Assembly: GCA_963576475.1 (NCBI GenBank)
Contig: OY754981.1
Location: forward strand, 30,170,132 to 30,234,131
Direction: 5' to 3'
DNA length: 64,000 bases
DNA from: Molanna angustata
Lineage: Eukaryota; Arthropoda; Insecta; Trichoptera; Molannidae
Shown here: positions 11,185 to 24,300 of the stretch, one piece after another
Position numbering within the stretch: the stretch's first letter is position 1
Layout of the letters: each line of letters opens with the position of its first letter
Notes under the pieces: model-generated
What the model saw: the letters and a program-made list of their open reading frames with translations, nothing else
Told to the model about the DNA's origin: nothing
Database searches by the model: none
Made by a program: the position numbers and the translations under genes

Positions 11185-11476
11185 AGGTGAGAGAAAGAAC
11201 AAAAGTAACAGATATAATCCACCCACCGTGTGGCGACTCTGAAATGGAAATGGGCGGGATACGTAGCCATACAGAAGCTCGGACGAGAAGTGGACAAAGA
11301 GAGTGGTGACTTGGAGACCTCGTATGACAAAGAGAGGTGTGGGGCGGCCGCAGCTGCGGTGGAGGGACGATATAACAAGATATGCTGGCACATCCTGGAT
11401 GCAAACTGCACAGGACAGGACGACGTGGAGTCAAATGGAGGAGGCCTTCGTTCAGGAGTGGACGGAAATATGCTGA
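11185..11476 (+). pseudogene. LINE reverse transcriptase C-terminal fragment, frameshifted
   Basis: Joining frames by eye gives the C-terminal landmarks of an insect endonuclease/reverse-transcriptase LINE. RERTKVTDI is followed by LKWKWAGYVA, then EWRPR-type sequence, RGVGRPQLRWRDDI, AGTSWMQTAQDRTTW and MEEAFVQEWTEIC before a TGA at 11474-11476. Immediately after comes an (AAG)n tail. At least one frameshift near 11300 breaks the frame. The catalytic YxDD reverse transcriptase core and the endonuclease are absent, so this is a 5'-truncated dead copy. The open frames at 11094-11309, 11230-11508 and on the minus strand at 11070-11591 are shadows of it. A related, more decayed copy lies at 51010-51385. 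Confidence 0.85.
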
Positions 11477-11559
11477 AGAAGAAGAAGAAGAAGAATAGCA
11501 GAAAGTAACTTGGACTTGGAACGGCTGGTAAAAATTGATTGAGAATGAATGAAGCTAAA

Positions 11560-11757
11560 TTATAATAATAATAATGAACACTTCCTTGCACCCTGCGTCA
11601 GTGGCGAGTTTATTGCCGTATGGCAATTTCTTCCAACTAACCAGTGTTTCCAGCCCATATAAGCAATATTTGCGTGAGAAATAAATTTCTCCTCTGCTGG
11701 GTATCGAACCCTGGACGCCCGCACAGAAACCGAACGGCTTACCAACTAAATTAAGTG
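11560..11757 (-). repeat. SINE-B copy 1 (tRNA-headed, near full length)
   Basis: On the minus strand the tRNA-like head includes GGCGTCCAGGGTTCGATACC (B box). Then come AAATTTATTTCTCACGC and the 3' end GTTGGAAGAAATTGCCATAC, CGGCAATAAACTCGCCACTG and GGGTGCAAGGAAGTG, finishing in an (ATT)n tail. Further copies are at 29640, 42000, 32455/33150, 36655 and 58213. The minus open frame at 11560-11745 is the SINE itself. Confidence 0.88.
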
Positions 11758-11954
11758 GTTATTTGAAAAAAAAACGAAGGAAGAACGAGTGCAAGTAAAT
11801 ACTAAATAATAATTTGATAAAAAAAATCATTGCCAATGTATGTGTATATATTTGCCATCATAAAATATTCGAATACTGAATAGTAAGTGGATGAATATTT
11901 GTTCTGAATAAGTATGTCTTTGCGTGATATGTTTTTATTTCGGTTTTAACCGGT

Positions 11955-12003
11955 TTTCTGTTCTCTCAGCCTACCCCAAATAGGGCCACGTGTTAGTATA
12001 AAT
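11955..12003 (+). repeat. RTE-type 3' tail fragment
   Basis: GTTCTCTCAGCCTACCCCAA followed by GGCCACGTGTTAGTATAAAT resembles the tails at 29555 and 56850 (CTCTCTGCCTACCCC then GGCGTGATGGTA). Nothing upstream is recognisable. Confidence 0.4.
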
Positions 12004-15000
12004 GTAGGTATTTTAAACATTTGAAATTTGAAAGCAAAGGTACATAAAAACAAATATGAACATTCAAATAATTTGATAGCCACCGTTTAATGTCCAATTA
12101 ACAATAATTGGCAGATTAACATATAACGAACTTCCGATGGCTAAACAACAAATGTAATGTTTTACCCAAAACTCCGATACATTTCTCTCAGCAAAACCAA
12201 ATACACCGTGCATTTTTTGCCTCGATATTCAAATGGCGGAAGTTTGAATAAAAATAAACGATCATTATTTATTTTAACGCCATTAGTAAACAGAAAGAAA
12301 TACGTTAGCGAAGTGGGAAAAATGAATTGCGATTTGAAATTACATAAAAAAATAATATATACTCGAAGGTGATATACAAAATATTTGAATTTGGTTCGAA
12401 CAACCAAATTGAAATTATAATTTATATAGAACCTATTAATAAAACAAAATCATTCCAAGGGTACTGTTGCTGAATTGTTAGCTATGCCAATCAAAGTATG
12501 CTTAATAGATTTTACTGGAAGTGTCAATAAAGTTAATTGCACGTATGTCAGGGGTTATTTTTTCCACAATAAAGGACCTTTTCCAATAAAATTGTGAATA
12601 TCGTAAGCCATAATATTCACTATATTATGTATTCTGAGATATAGACGAATTCAATGCGAGATGCCTTCCTGAAGGCACATAGTTTCGAGAAGTCTTGTTG
12701 TAGCGAATGCCAGTCATACAAAAGTCTCAAGCTTACCTTTAAGTCCAGTTGTTTTGTAATGTGACGTCTTTTGTCAGCTATTCTCTAGTCTCTCAGCTGC
12801 GTTCAACATCATTTGTTAAGCTGATAATTCGACAAAGTTACATAATTGAGCTAAGACACGACAAATGCATTTATTACCAATTAAACTCAGTGAAGATGGA
12901 TGAAAACGGCTCTAAGGAATAAATTTTGTTTATTTTGAAAAACACTCGAGTTGATAAAAAGGAACCAACAGGCATAAATCGGTACGCACGTAACTGCTTT
13001 GTGTGATCACCACCAGATACCATTAGGATATTTAGTTTCAAATTCTCGGTCTGTTAATTTAGAAAAACACGGTAATTAGGAAACACATTACCCACCCTAC
13101 ATTTCCGTTAGCAAGTGTCACGAATTTTCTTGCGATTAAAATAAATGAATTTGTTGGACGAGAAAAATAGGAAAACACTCGTCTAAAAATAATAATTGAA
13201 CAAACAAGTAATACACAACAAAATGAGCCGTAATTACTACGAAAAAAAAGTGTAGTGTTACAATGAAACACAAAAGTATTAATATTAATATTGGGCGTGT
13301 GATGAATGGTTGCGGAAATTAATGACTTCCTAAACTGAATCGTCCGGCTGTTCCTACCCCCAACAGACCGGAACATAAAACGATAGCAATATGAACTATA
13401 CAAAAGAAGAGTATTAACGTGCTAGAATAGAAATAGAAGAAGCAAACAGAGGTCACGATCGCACCAAAGGAACTGCAGTGTCATTATGGCAACGAGTAAG
13501 ACGAACAACACACCAAATGCTATACAAATTCAACAAACAACGCGGTGTTTAGCCTACACCAAACGTTATCTATACATAACTGGCCGAGCCGATATTGTAT
13601 TTGGTTCAAATAATAACGCCGATGTTCAATAATATTCATACACGTGTTGGCTGTATAAAGATACCATGAAATCGTAGGGCAGGTTATTGAATACCTACAA
13701 ACCGAGAGAGATATATTTTCGTTTTTGTGAAATCTGTCCTTTCATCTCAGAACACGGGATGGAATGAAACTAAAATGTTGACAGATTCACACTATTAAAA
13801 CGCGCCCAAATTTAAAATGAAAATTAATTTATAATAGCAGAGTTGACAGAGTTCATTTATGATAACTAAAGTTTACATTGGTTTTCTATAATCATCCTGA
13901 ATTGAATAAATCCATCATAAAAACTTTGCATACCGCCGCGTCAGTTTACCTTTATTATAAATTCCACAAAATAAAAAATACATTACGAAGAATGGACTTG
14001 GAATGACTAAATGGATTTTTTGTGAACCGCACCAACAAATTCAGCAACAGACAAAAAAATATATTCGAGTCGGAATATTTTTTACTTTCAAAAAAACAAA
14101 TACGTCTCTGTTTCTGAATTTGATATAAATTTAGCTAGAAAAAAAACGAAAGGTAGAGTAAATAATAAAGGTAATGAATAATTCATATTTAAACAGCTTC
14201 TTTGGCGGCGATAAAGTTCACTTGAAAACAATATCTTTAACAAACATAGCGTAAAATAAATAGGTATTTTAATACCGGCACGAATTTTGTATGGGATGGA
14301 ATATCTAATGTCGTTTTAGTGGCAAAATAATAATAATAATAATTAGTCAGGAAATTTCGCGTATCTTCAATCTATGTAGATATGTACATAGGATGCATAT
14401 ACTACAACCTACGGTATACGTAAATACGTACACGAAGTCATCCGACCAAACATCCTTCCTATAGATCTCAATGATTCCCATTTAAATAAAAGAGAAACTT
14501 CAAGGACACCATCGATATCTATACTTAGAAACAGCTATTCAAAACTAAAACTTATAATGGCATAGGTACTGAAGAATGAAATTCTTTATATAATAACTAA
14601 GAGAGTGATTGACCGACTAGAAAAAGCAAAAATTAGAATTATGAAAGAAGTTAACTAAAATATATGTATTCTTAAGATATTGGAATGATTTGTTCATACA
14701 ACAACCGTATTGAATTTCTATTAAACAAATCTTAATCGATAGTTATTTAGTACGCAAATTTCGACGCGCAATAACAACTGTGATTACAGCTAAAGAATCA
14801 CTTTTGAAAACCTGAACAAGTATGAATGTACAAAGACATTTCTGACAACCAGCTGCATTTTATGCTATCTTTTAGTAAACGGTTGAGTAAATTGCCTATT
14901 TGCAATATTTATACTATATAACCGAGAATTATTACTCAATTTGTAAAAAATGGCAACATACGAATAACTGTACGAATGAAGTCCTTGAATTGCAAAGAAC

Positions 15001-15225
15001 ATAAGTAATCAACCTTAAATTTAACAATTTAAAAATTAAATCGATCTACCAAAGAACAGGTACACAACTTAAGGATTCTTATATTTTCTAGTGAAATATA
15101 ATCTTAAAAATTCAATAAAATCTTTATTTTGTGTGGTTTTGGAAAAATACATATCAAACCAAATTTTCTGCTTTGATAATTTTACGATCTAATTATCAAT
15201 AGGTATCGCTTCGATTTGGTTAAAG
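12004..15225. other. AT-rich spacer, no gene seen
   Basis: About 3.2 kb with only short chance frames (12157-12372, 12162-12407, 13059-13403). None has recognisable domains. Small (AAT)n and low-complexity tracts occur, for example near 14325. Confidence 0.5.
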
Positions 15226-15228
15226 TCT

Positions 15229-15660
15229 TCTTCACTGGCTAAAAGTGCCAGAGAGAATCAAGTACAAATTATGTTTGTTGACTTTCAAAGCGATCCATGG
15301 CATGGCTCCCACGTATCTTTCAGACTTCTGCATCCCTCTCACCGTAAACGAGCGACAACAAACACTTCGGTCAGCCACCACATCCGTGATTGGCAAGTTG
15401 ACTGAAATAAATAGAGTCAACACTTCATCCTTCGGTGATCGTGCTTTTGCTGTGGCCGGACCAGCCTCGTGGAATAAACTACCACCTGAACTGAGGCAAA
15501 TCGACAACTTAGCACTATTCAGGAAACACCTAAAAACTCACTTCTTCCGCGAGTCTTACAATAACCCCTAATATATTCAAAGCGCCCTCGAGGTGAGGTT
15601 ATCACAAAAACGGCGCTGTAAAAATAATCCAAATTTATTATTATTATTATAAAGTGTCTC
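15229..15660 (+). pseudogene. CR1/L2-type LINE: reverse transcriptase C-terminus plus 3' tail (5'-truncated)
   Basis: The frame at 15229-15571 is open to its natural stop. It reads LHWLKVPERIKYKLCLLTFK, AIHGMAPTYLSDFC, then FGDRAFAVAGPASWNKLPPE and FRKHLKTHFF. These are hallmark C-terminal motifs of CR1/L2-like LINE polymerases (LHWLPVxxRIxYK, AxxLWNxLP). The ATG at 15245 is internal; the true start is lost. The 3' UTR holds GCGCCCTCGAGGTGAGG and a complementary GGCGC, and ends in (TTA)n, as expected of this clade's microsatellite tails. About 114 codons survive without a stop, so the insertion is fairly young. The polymerase core is missing. Clade assignment is from motif memory. Confidence 0.85.
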
Positions 15661-16655
15661 GACGCATCGATCGATGAAGCACGATAATACAAAATTACAA
15701 CGACGGAGACCATTCACGATACAAATAGGTGGACGGATAGTCAAGTCAGCTGGAGGTTGGTACCTAGGTTAGGTATACTGACTGGGTACCTAATTTGTCG
15801 TGACTTTCATTTTCACTGAAAATCCATAAACAAAGGCATTATTACAGAAACCGAGTCTGTAGCGGTAATTGGTAGTTATACAGTAGCTCAACTCGGTCGC
15901 AACCTAATGCCGTAATTACTATTACGGGACTATGTGAAAAATAAGCTTTCACAGTACAATGTTTCGTGTTTTGCTATTGCTATACATGTGGACTACATAT
16001 TGCCATACATTTTGGTGCGTACATATTATAATAAGCACACTACACAAGCGAGAGCTGTTCCAAAACAACAAAACAACCTGATAATTAGGACAGATGAATA
16101 ATTACATATTTACTTCGCATCGCCGAACTGATCAACAGTCAATGTTTCTGTTGTTTCTTCCAGTATAATGTCATTCTATGCCTGGATATCTTACTCCAGT
16201 ATCAATCTGGATAAGCCTGGTAGATCTCTTAAAGTACCACATTGCACTGTATATCCCATATTCATCATCATAAGAAGATGTGGCTACAAAAAGCTGGATA
16301 ATTATTTAACAGTTACATTTGCCTTCCTATTGTACATCTCACAGGAAAATACAAGCCGACTAGACGCCAACAAATTACAGCCACATTAATTTATTGGAAT
16401 ACGCATTCGATGGAAAAAGTGAACATTGCGATCATCGTCATAACAACACGCCCTGAATACTTCCCATTAATTCAACATACTGACTGGTTAACAGTAATTA
16501 TAACAATAACGATTGTATACAAAAGATGATAATTACATTAGGTACAAGCTTTTAAGCATTACAATAAACACAGTGTAAATGATATGCCAAGTTAACACCG
16601 CTAATTGATATTTTAAAAGTCGAAAATAATAACTGATATATACGCCTGACATATT
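15661..16655. other. AT-rich spacer, no gene seen
   Basis: No repeat shared within the window. The plus open frame at 16168-16389 has no recognisable motif. Confidence 0.45.
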
Positions 16656-16659
16656 TCAA

Positions 16660-16985
16660 TGCCAAGGAGAAGAGAATGACTCGCTATTATGTATGGCTCC
16701 GAATGCTGGACAATGTACAATTCCTACGCAAGACATCTTAAAAACAACGGAAATTGGAATGCTTAGGTGGTCGGTAGGATTATCATTAAAAGATAAAATT
16801 AAGAGTACAACAAGCTAGTAGAGCGTCACCTGAGATGGTATATGCATGTAAAAACAAGACCACCAGAAGAGTTACTTCCTGAGAACGAGAAGAGCCGTCC
16901 CCAATAGCCGATATGAGAAAAATTAGGACAGTGCCAGGAAGAAAATAGTATAGAATGATTATTCCACAGAAATTGAGAAAAGAAA
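16660..16985 (+). pseudogene. RTE-type LINE reverse transcriptase remnant
   Basis: In-frame pieces read ALLCMAP/YGSECWTMYNSYARHLK, then MLRWSVGLSLKDKIKSTTS and, after stops, VERHLRWYMHVKTRPPEELL. The order YGSECW, then MLRW, KDKI and RHLRWYGHV is the usual order downstream of the reverse transcriptase catalytic box in RTE/BovB-like LINEs. Several stops and frameshifts interrupt it. No 3' tail is evident after 16985, where poly-T/A-rich sequence begins. Confidence 0.8.
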
Positions 16986-19900
16986 TATATTATTTTTTTT
17001 TTATTTTAGGAAAAAATAAAAAATGTAAATTCGTTTATGTATTTAATCAAAACTTTTTAAAATGAGTTTGACTTTGAACCATAGAAAATGTCTTTTCTTT
17101 TATTTCCCGCGCAAAAAAAACATAGAAAGCGTAGACAAATAAAGTTATAAAAATTATTTACCTTCGTCATTTCTTTCAATGGCTATAAATGCAACATGGA
17201 AACCAACTTTAAGAAGAAACAACTCTTATTACCTACATTTAAAGTAAAATGATAAATTCAACGAGAAATGTCATCAATCTATAATCAACAACGACAAGAC
17301 AGAGTGAAATTATCAATCGTTGTTGGTATTCATACTTCTATATAAATCACAGAAAAAAACACCTTTAGATCATTTTATATACCTTCAAATATATCAGCGC
17401 CAAATGTATAAAACATAGACGACGCCCAAAAGTCTTTCGTAAAAATAGACAGCGAGAAAACGCATTTCCCGCTAACTCCGTTCGTAGAAATAGTGGTACC
17501 GTATTTAAATAAAATATAAGTCAATTGATATTCTGTTCTTCCAAAATAAAATCTGTTGGGTTTTAAACAAGACTCACTATATTATATACCTGCAAGAACC
17601 GAATGCAAAATTCAATCTTAGTATTGCATGTATAAGACTTCGACGGCTGGGATGTATTCAGATGGGAAACCTACGAGTATATTGTTATCAAACATACGTG
17701 AAGGTTAAATAAGACAGACTATGACTATCTCCGTGCGGTTCTGTTTATCCTTGATATTATGTGACTGGAACAAGGACAACATAGAATCTTAACAACTATT
17801 ACAAAAAACCGCTTAATGAGAAGGTTTGAAATGGTTAACGTCATGGGATTACTTTTTTTTGTTTTTCACAGTATCAACGTATAGAAAATCAATTTGTTCT
17901 ACATAGTATACTTTTTTCATTTTTGACATATATAATTTGCCAGTTGCCACTATTTTTTACGAGTCACTTCGGGACATAATTCGGAAGAGCTGTATAAGTG
18001 CAAATTATATGAGTCAACAAAGGTTAATATTAACTACCACAAAAATCCGCCGAATCATTAAATGATATATTTTTCCTGATAGGCCCTTATCCATTCGTTA
18101 ACTTCATCTTACTACGATTACAGCCAAATAATAGTTACAATAAAAAAAAAACGCGTAAAAGTATTTAAATGATAATGCGGATTTTGTGATATGCTAGAAA
18201 AACAAGCATTGTGGAATTCTGAAATTTCATAAGTCTTATAAATGAAAATCTATTCTATTATTGCACCGAATGATTGATTAATTTTCTTACAAGTTTCTCA
18301 TGCGATCATCATAAATCTCAAGTAGGATTATAGCGTAGTTTCCTACATACTTAAAAATATGATTCAAGAATAACACCACCACATCCAGAATAAAGAATCA
18401 AGAATAAGATAACCACAAATAATATTATTATATATTAGATTATCATTCATTCTTTTATATACTACGATTCTTACGCATGGATTCCTCCTTATTCCATAAC
18501 GGTCCATTACATTCCATTGTCATTTAGACTCTCAAAATTGACAATAACAAAAAACGAGAGGGTTGTTGCCAACGCTATACTCCTCTCTACAAGTATACTC
18601 ACTCCACAAGTTATTCAAAATTTGCATGGAAAATATGCGGCATTTTTATGAAATGAGTATATTATCAAATTTACAAAATTTTTAAATTATAAATACTTTA
18701 GTCTATGATTCCCGCTGAGAACTGGGCGTATAAAATAAACACTTTAAAATATGAAATCATAACTCTTACTTACTGTTGGATAGTAGGGAAAAGTAAAAAC
18801 TGTCTGTTAACGATCAGACAAATTCAACCAGCAAAAGAGAGGAATCTTCGGAAGATAGGTGAAATTGGAGAACAATGAAGTTATTATAAATAGATCATCA
18901 TTACCCACCAAATGATAGATTCGTGGTGGGTACAATGTATTGAAACTTTAGGAGAAACTCCAAAGAGAAGACGCGTGCTAAGACAATTGCAACAATAACA
19001 AACGATATGTTCTGATGATTGCTGTTCCTTTAACCCACCAACTGTGATGGTGGAAATACAATACACGCAGTTATTGTTTCATTATATCGTACATACTTGA
19101 AAATAATAAAAGCCTAAATGAGGAACTTTGCTAATGAGACTTTAATGGGCTAACTTCGTACTTTACTCAAGTACTGTTTAATTTTTTTGTTTCGAGTTAT
19201 TTTTGCGACTCACCACATCGCAGAGTAGGAAAATATGAAATGAAATAGAACTGAAGAAAATATAAAAACATATTTAGTGCTCTAAATTTTTTCGCAATTA
19301 TTATAAGTTTAAGTTTGTTAAAAGCGGCGCAAAAAATGCAACATACAAACGAGGTCTCAAAGAATATAAAAAAATATTGTCGAAACGACAAAAATTAACT
19401 TAAATCATGCAATGAAACTATAAACATAACGTCAAAAAACTTCATAATATAAATTTAAAAATTAATATTGTAACATTTGAAACTCATGCATAGGTGACAA
19501 AACTATTAGTTCTCAATACTAGTAAACCGATTCAATTTCGATTTTTTTCGCCTGTAACACAGGGTTTTGCTTATTGAAAGTAATGTATGAAAACGTAATA
19601 AACTAATTTCGTACTTTTAGAAATTCGCTGTTAAACGAAATATTTTACTGAATTTTACATTCCAGACTTGCAGCATTACCTTAAAAAAACATATTAAGCT
19701 AAGAGCAAGACAGCATTTCCTAGGACAACCTAAAAAAGCAAATACCATCAGGCAACTCATCGTCTACCATCAGGCATCGTTTGATTTGTGTAAGAATTTT
19801 AAAAATAATTACAATAAAGCAAACTTACAACAATCTAGATTTTACACGCAAGAAGATAAAGTATATAAGTTGGCAATCGAAATACAGAATAAATAACCAA

Positions 19901-20820
19901 CTTGTACTCCGACTTCTCAAAAACAACAAGCAATCATATCTTTTTTGAATTACTCAACAGACGAGTGCGCTTCTGCAAAAGTTAAATTAATTTAAAGTTT
20001 TAACATCGGGTCTCCGGGCGGACAGAGATACACATACATAGACAAAATATTATTCAAAGATAGCGTTGTTAAAATTTTCTAGGAACTGGATCAGAGCACA
20101 GCAACAGTCGCAAGGGACAAGCGCTAATAAAATAAATTAATGTTTAACACCGTTACATATAATGTAGGTACGAGATACACACAAAATGTAATTCAACAAA
20201 ACTGGATCAGACACGATATGTGTATTTGTACATATGTATGATGCTGCACAAAACATATCATTATTAGAATTATTATACGACCGAGAGAAACTACTACTGT
20301 CGAGAGGTATTTAACATTCTGTTAGAACAATAATAATTAATTTGAACAGTAAAAGCTACATACACGTGAATTCCAACATCATGACACCATTCAATAATAA
20401 AAACACACAATACGCGATCTGAAATAATTTAAAGCTTAAGCAATAATTAAAATATGCAAATTAAACATAATCTTTGAAATACTCTAGCACCTTCTCTCGC
20501 GGATTGCATTGCGGTCAAGTCTCGCTTCATTTCATACATTCCGCCCTTTTCTGTGCGACCCTTTTCAGCTCCACAATTGCATATCTGGCAAGTGCGTTTC
20601 ATAGACCAACACAGAACTAAGCTTTCAGTGCCTAATGAATCCTAAATATTATCATTTAATGTAATTGCAATATTTTGAATAACATCCATTTATTTAAAAT
20701 ACATTGACATCAAAATCAAATTTAGTTTTTCAACCGAAAGTACTGGATGGTTTTCCATTTTAATATATACTGTTAAAAAAAATAAAATAAAATCATTTTC
20801 GCGTTATTAAATAAAATACT
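16986..20820. other. AT-rich spacer, no gene seen
   Basis: About 3.8 kb of low-GC DNA. Short minus frames at 18884-19066 and 19197-19391 lack motifs. A somewhat GC-richer patch at about 20500-20620 (CGCCCTTTTCTGTGCGACCC) has no readable function. Confidence 0.5.
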
Positions 20821-20827
20821 ACTACTT

Positions 20828-20979
20828 CATAGGTTGGAAGATCAAGGCTGAGGTGGGAGGGGATAGTGTGAGGAGGGATGCAGAACAGCTTCTCCAGGTG
20901 TCCAACTGGAGGGCGGCAACTGATGACAGGGGACGTTGGAGGCGCTTGTTGAGGGAGGCCAAGGCTCGATATGGGCTGT
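20828..20979 (+). pseudogene. LINE reverse transcriptase extreme C-terminus
   Basis: The plus frame reads KIKAEVGGDSVRRDAEQL, then NWRAATDDRGRWRRLLRE and AKARYGL followed by TAG at 20977-20979. A terminus of W..A.DR..WRRL..EAKA.YGL is a common ending of insect LINE polyproteins. The following GCGCCATCGAAGGAAGGAAG belongs to its 3' UTR. The region is GC-rich against AT-rich flanks. Only about 50 codons remain, so the element is heavily 5'-truncated. The minus open frame at 20793-20987 is its shadow. Confidence 0.8.
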
Positions 20980-22470
20980 AGCGCCATCGAAGGAAGGAAG
21001 AAGGAAGTTATTCGAAAACATGAAAAGGAAGGTGATATTAAAATAAAATTTCTACATCCGTGTAATCCTGTTCCATCCTTTCCTTGACCAATTTTTACCT
21101 TTTCGCCTTTTATGTCACATTTTTAACATTGTCACTTAAAAAGCCATGATTTTCTTTATTCATTAATAAACTTTATAGTATTTTGAATTAAAAAAATATT
21201 GAGTGGCTTTGATATTTGCTGTCCCATTGGAGATAGTTGAATTCTTGAATGTAATGTTTTTAGCAAAAAAATAACCGGAAAACACAAGTTTAAAATTTTT
21301 AACTTAAAATGCATAAGATTTAAATGAATATTTGTATATTTAAATAAATCTGCATTTATTTATAAGAATAACAAAGAAAAAAAATACTGAGATACATTAA
21401 AAATTGAAAAAGTTATGATGTTTTTATACTATGGTGTCAAAAAAATGCAAGGCTTCGGAAATAGCCCTCGGGTCATTTTTTAACCAATTTCAAAAAAATA
21501 TATCTCAAAAAGTATATAAGATATCAAAATAATATTTTGCATTATTAAATAAGGATGTCAAAAGGAACAAATAAAAAAATATCAACAAAATCTGAGACCA
21601 TGGGTGACACGTCTGGATGATTTGATGTGTACCTAATGACCCTATTCCTAGTTTTGATTCTCAATGGGGACTCAGTTTTTCTGTGATGCACTCTGGATTT
21701 GTGATACGATTAATATCACAATTCACCTAAGTGTTGAAACTCGTTATTGGACGCGTTTGATATTGATATTTGACATAGTTGCTCGAAGGCAATATAAAAT
21801 TTAAAAAAAACAATTATATTTTGTTATAAATTAAACCAGTCGCAACGGTTTTTCAGAAATTGGATCAACTAAATGCCACAGTCGATAATTTATCTATCGG
21901 ACTTGTAATAGATTTACGGTGTATTAAAATCAACACTCCACGATTGCGATCATACATAATATGTACACACGGTGATTTCATGAATCGATGCATTCTAGAT
22001 AACATAGTATTAAATTAAATCCCATCCACTAATAGCAGAGTATGTACACCGATCCACTTTCACTTTGACAATAATTTCTAGCTTAGACGTCGTCATGAGT
22101 GGAGAAGAAGAGTTGTTCAAACTGAGTGTATGAGACGAATCGGTTTCCTTGTGTTAATTGGCATCGGTATGGTAAGGATATGAGATCATCGTCGTCTGGG
22201 ACTTTCTATCGGAGGAAACGGACGCGGCAGGTGCGGTGTATGGAGTGCGAAGAGAGAACGATCTCTCAACACTATACTACAGTTGGTTGCCATCACATTA
22301 GAACCAATGTTTTTTTTTTGCAAATACCGATTTTGGACAAATTTTCGTGCAAAATGATAACGGCTGTGGAATTTTAAAAATATATTTTAAAATTGGATAG
22401 TCATTATTCATGTGTTGCGACACGAGAATATCCTGCACACTATATTGGAGGGAATGGTTGAGAGATCAAC
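20980..22470. other. AT-rich spacer with one GC-richer patch
   Basis: No gene is supported. The plus frame at 22126-22377 includes RKRTRQVRCMECEERT, which has two cysteines in a CxxC-like spacing and could be a transposase zinc-finger scrap, but there is no second pair and no other support. Confidence 0.35.
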
Positions 22471-22472
22471 TG

Positions 22473-22792
22473 GTAGAGGGCAGGGGCGAGCCTAAAACCT
22501 TCGGAATAGGCAAACCCTGAAATAAAATTGGGAAATGTCGAACAAAAAATTTTTTTAGCATTGTTGTTCATTTCAGTGGCCATAAAAATTATTTTTAAAA
22601 TCACAATCCAAAATAATATTTACATTTGCGGCCCTGTAAAGCATCGTATCTACTTACTGTTCAATTTTTAATCTTGTAGTATGGTTGCAATAAAATTAAT
22701 TAAAAATAATAGATCTTGAATTTCTCAATATAATATTCATAGGCAAGCCAAGATTTTCGGCTTCTTTTAGCAATTCCGCTACTGGTAGAGGG
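22473..22792 (+). mobile_element. hAT-like MITE, 304 bp, with 8-bp target duplication
   Basis: The element spans 22481-22784. It begins CAGGGGCGAGCC and ends GGAATTCCGCTACTG-like (AATTCCGCTACTG), so both ends read CAGNNGCG inward. It is flanked by the exact 8-bp repeat GTAGAGGG at 22473-22480 and 22785-22792. CAG-initial ends and 8-bp duplications are typical of the hAT superfamily. The interior is AT-rich and non-coding, so mobilisation would need a transposase supplied elsewhere. Confidence 0.8.
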
Positions 22793-23038
22793 TATACTCG
22801 TCAATCTGAAACAAGTGTCCCATGATATGAATTATACCTTCTTTGTTATTTTTCAGATAGGCCATAACACTTTATTTTTCACTTTATATGCGATGGTCCT
22901 TATGTGATGACCGTCCACTGTATTGGACGACCCGAAGAACGTGTCAAGTTGTACCGAAGGCCTCGTGTGGGAGAGCCGTCATTATAATCATTTAAAAGAT
23001 ATACATACCTATATATACATAAACTGAGATAATTATAA
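22793..23038. other. Spacer, no feature seen
   Basis: Mixed-composition DNA with GTGATGACCGTCCACTGTAT near 22906. No shared repeat or open frame was identified. Confidence 0.4.
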
Positions 23039-24139
23039 TACTACTAGCCTTTATGTCCCGCCGTTGGCCAAGAATGTAAAACTGTGAAGGAATAAGCAAT
23101 CGTTTTTATAATATTGTCACCCAATTATTTTGCAATATCGGACTATGAAAAGTGGTTTGAAATTTGATTGAGTTTAAGCATTGTAAAATGTTCAAGTGAT
23201 GGCCACAACCCATTCTTTTTTATATATTGCTATAAAGTGTGAATGAAGTATAATATACAATTTCTGCACGCATGGACTACGCGAAATGGTTTTAAATATG
23301 ACAGTTTATCAACGTTGTACACAACCCCCATTTTTAAATATTATCATCGAAAACAAATTGTAATATATACCTATTGAAAATTTAGTAATTTTGGATGTTG
23401 GAATGTGGTTTTAATTTGATTAAATAATGTACTGAAAAGATCTAGTGTTGGTCACATCCCATTCGTTTTTATATTTTTTCATCAAGTGTGCATTATATTT
23501 TTGCACAATTAGACTGATAGACTTAAAATTGACACAAAAGTCTACATTAACGAAGAAGAAAAAGACTTAAACTATAATAAATAGTTTTTAATTTGAATAT
23601 AAACGTTGTGAAGAGTTCAGTAATGGCCACAACCCCCATTATTTAAATATCGTCAACGAAATCAAATATGAAGGTGTTGAAAATTATTCAAAATAGGATG
23701 ATATAAATGGTTTAAATTTGATTAAACAAAAGTATTGAAAATATTCTAGTGCAGGTTACATCGTCACATCCCACATCCCATTCGTTTTTACATATGTATT
23801 TTCATCAAGTGTGCATATTGTTAATAATATTTCTGCACAATAGACTATTAGACTTAAAACTAACCCAAAAGTCTAAATAAAAAAGAGAAGAATAAGTATA
23901 AGACTATAAGAAATAGTTTGTATAAAAAACTATTTCAATGGTCTACATAAAATAAGAAAAAATACATAAAATAGAAGAATTAGACTATTGGAAATAGATT
24001 GCATAAAAACTGACTAAAAGGTCTACATAAAAGAAGAAGAAGATTAATCCATAGGAAATAGTTTTGTATAAAATTCACCAAAGTTCTACATAAAATAAGA
24101 AAACGAAGAAAAAGAATTAGACTCCACGAACGGTCGCTT

Positions 24140-24295
24140 CAGACCCTTCAGTACCTCCCATCCCTTCAATCCATCATTACGTCCCTTCCAATCAGGCCCT
24201 TCAGTACCTCCCGTCCCTTTAGGCCCTTTTATACCTCCCATCCCTTCAGGCCCTTTAGTGCATCCCTTCCCTTCATTACATCCCGTCCCTTCAGC
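24140..24295 (+). repeat. CCCTTCAG-rich tandem array
   Basis: Short degenerate units such as CCCTTCAGTACCTCCCATCC repeat about every 28-30 bp. There is a strong strand bias of C and T on the plus strand. Confidence 0.75.
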
Positions 24296-24300
24296 CGCTT

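Noticed and set aside
22126..22377. Possible zinc-binding transposase piece (CMECEE)
   Set aside because: Only one CxxC-like pair, no further motif and no repeat copy; too weak to call.
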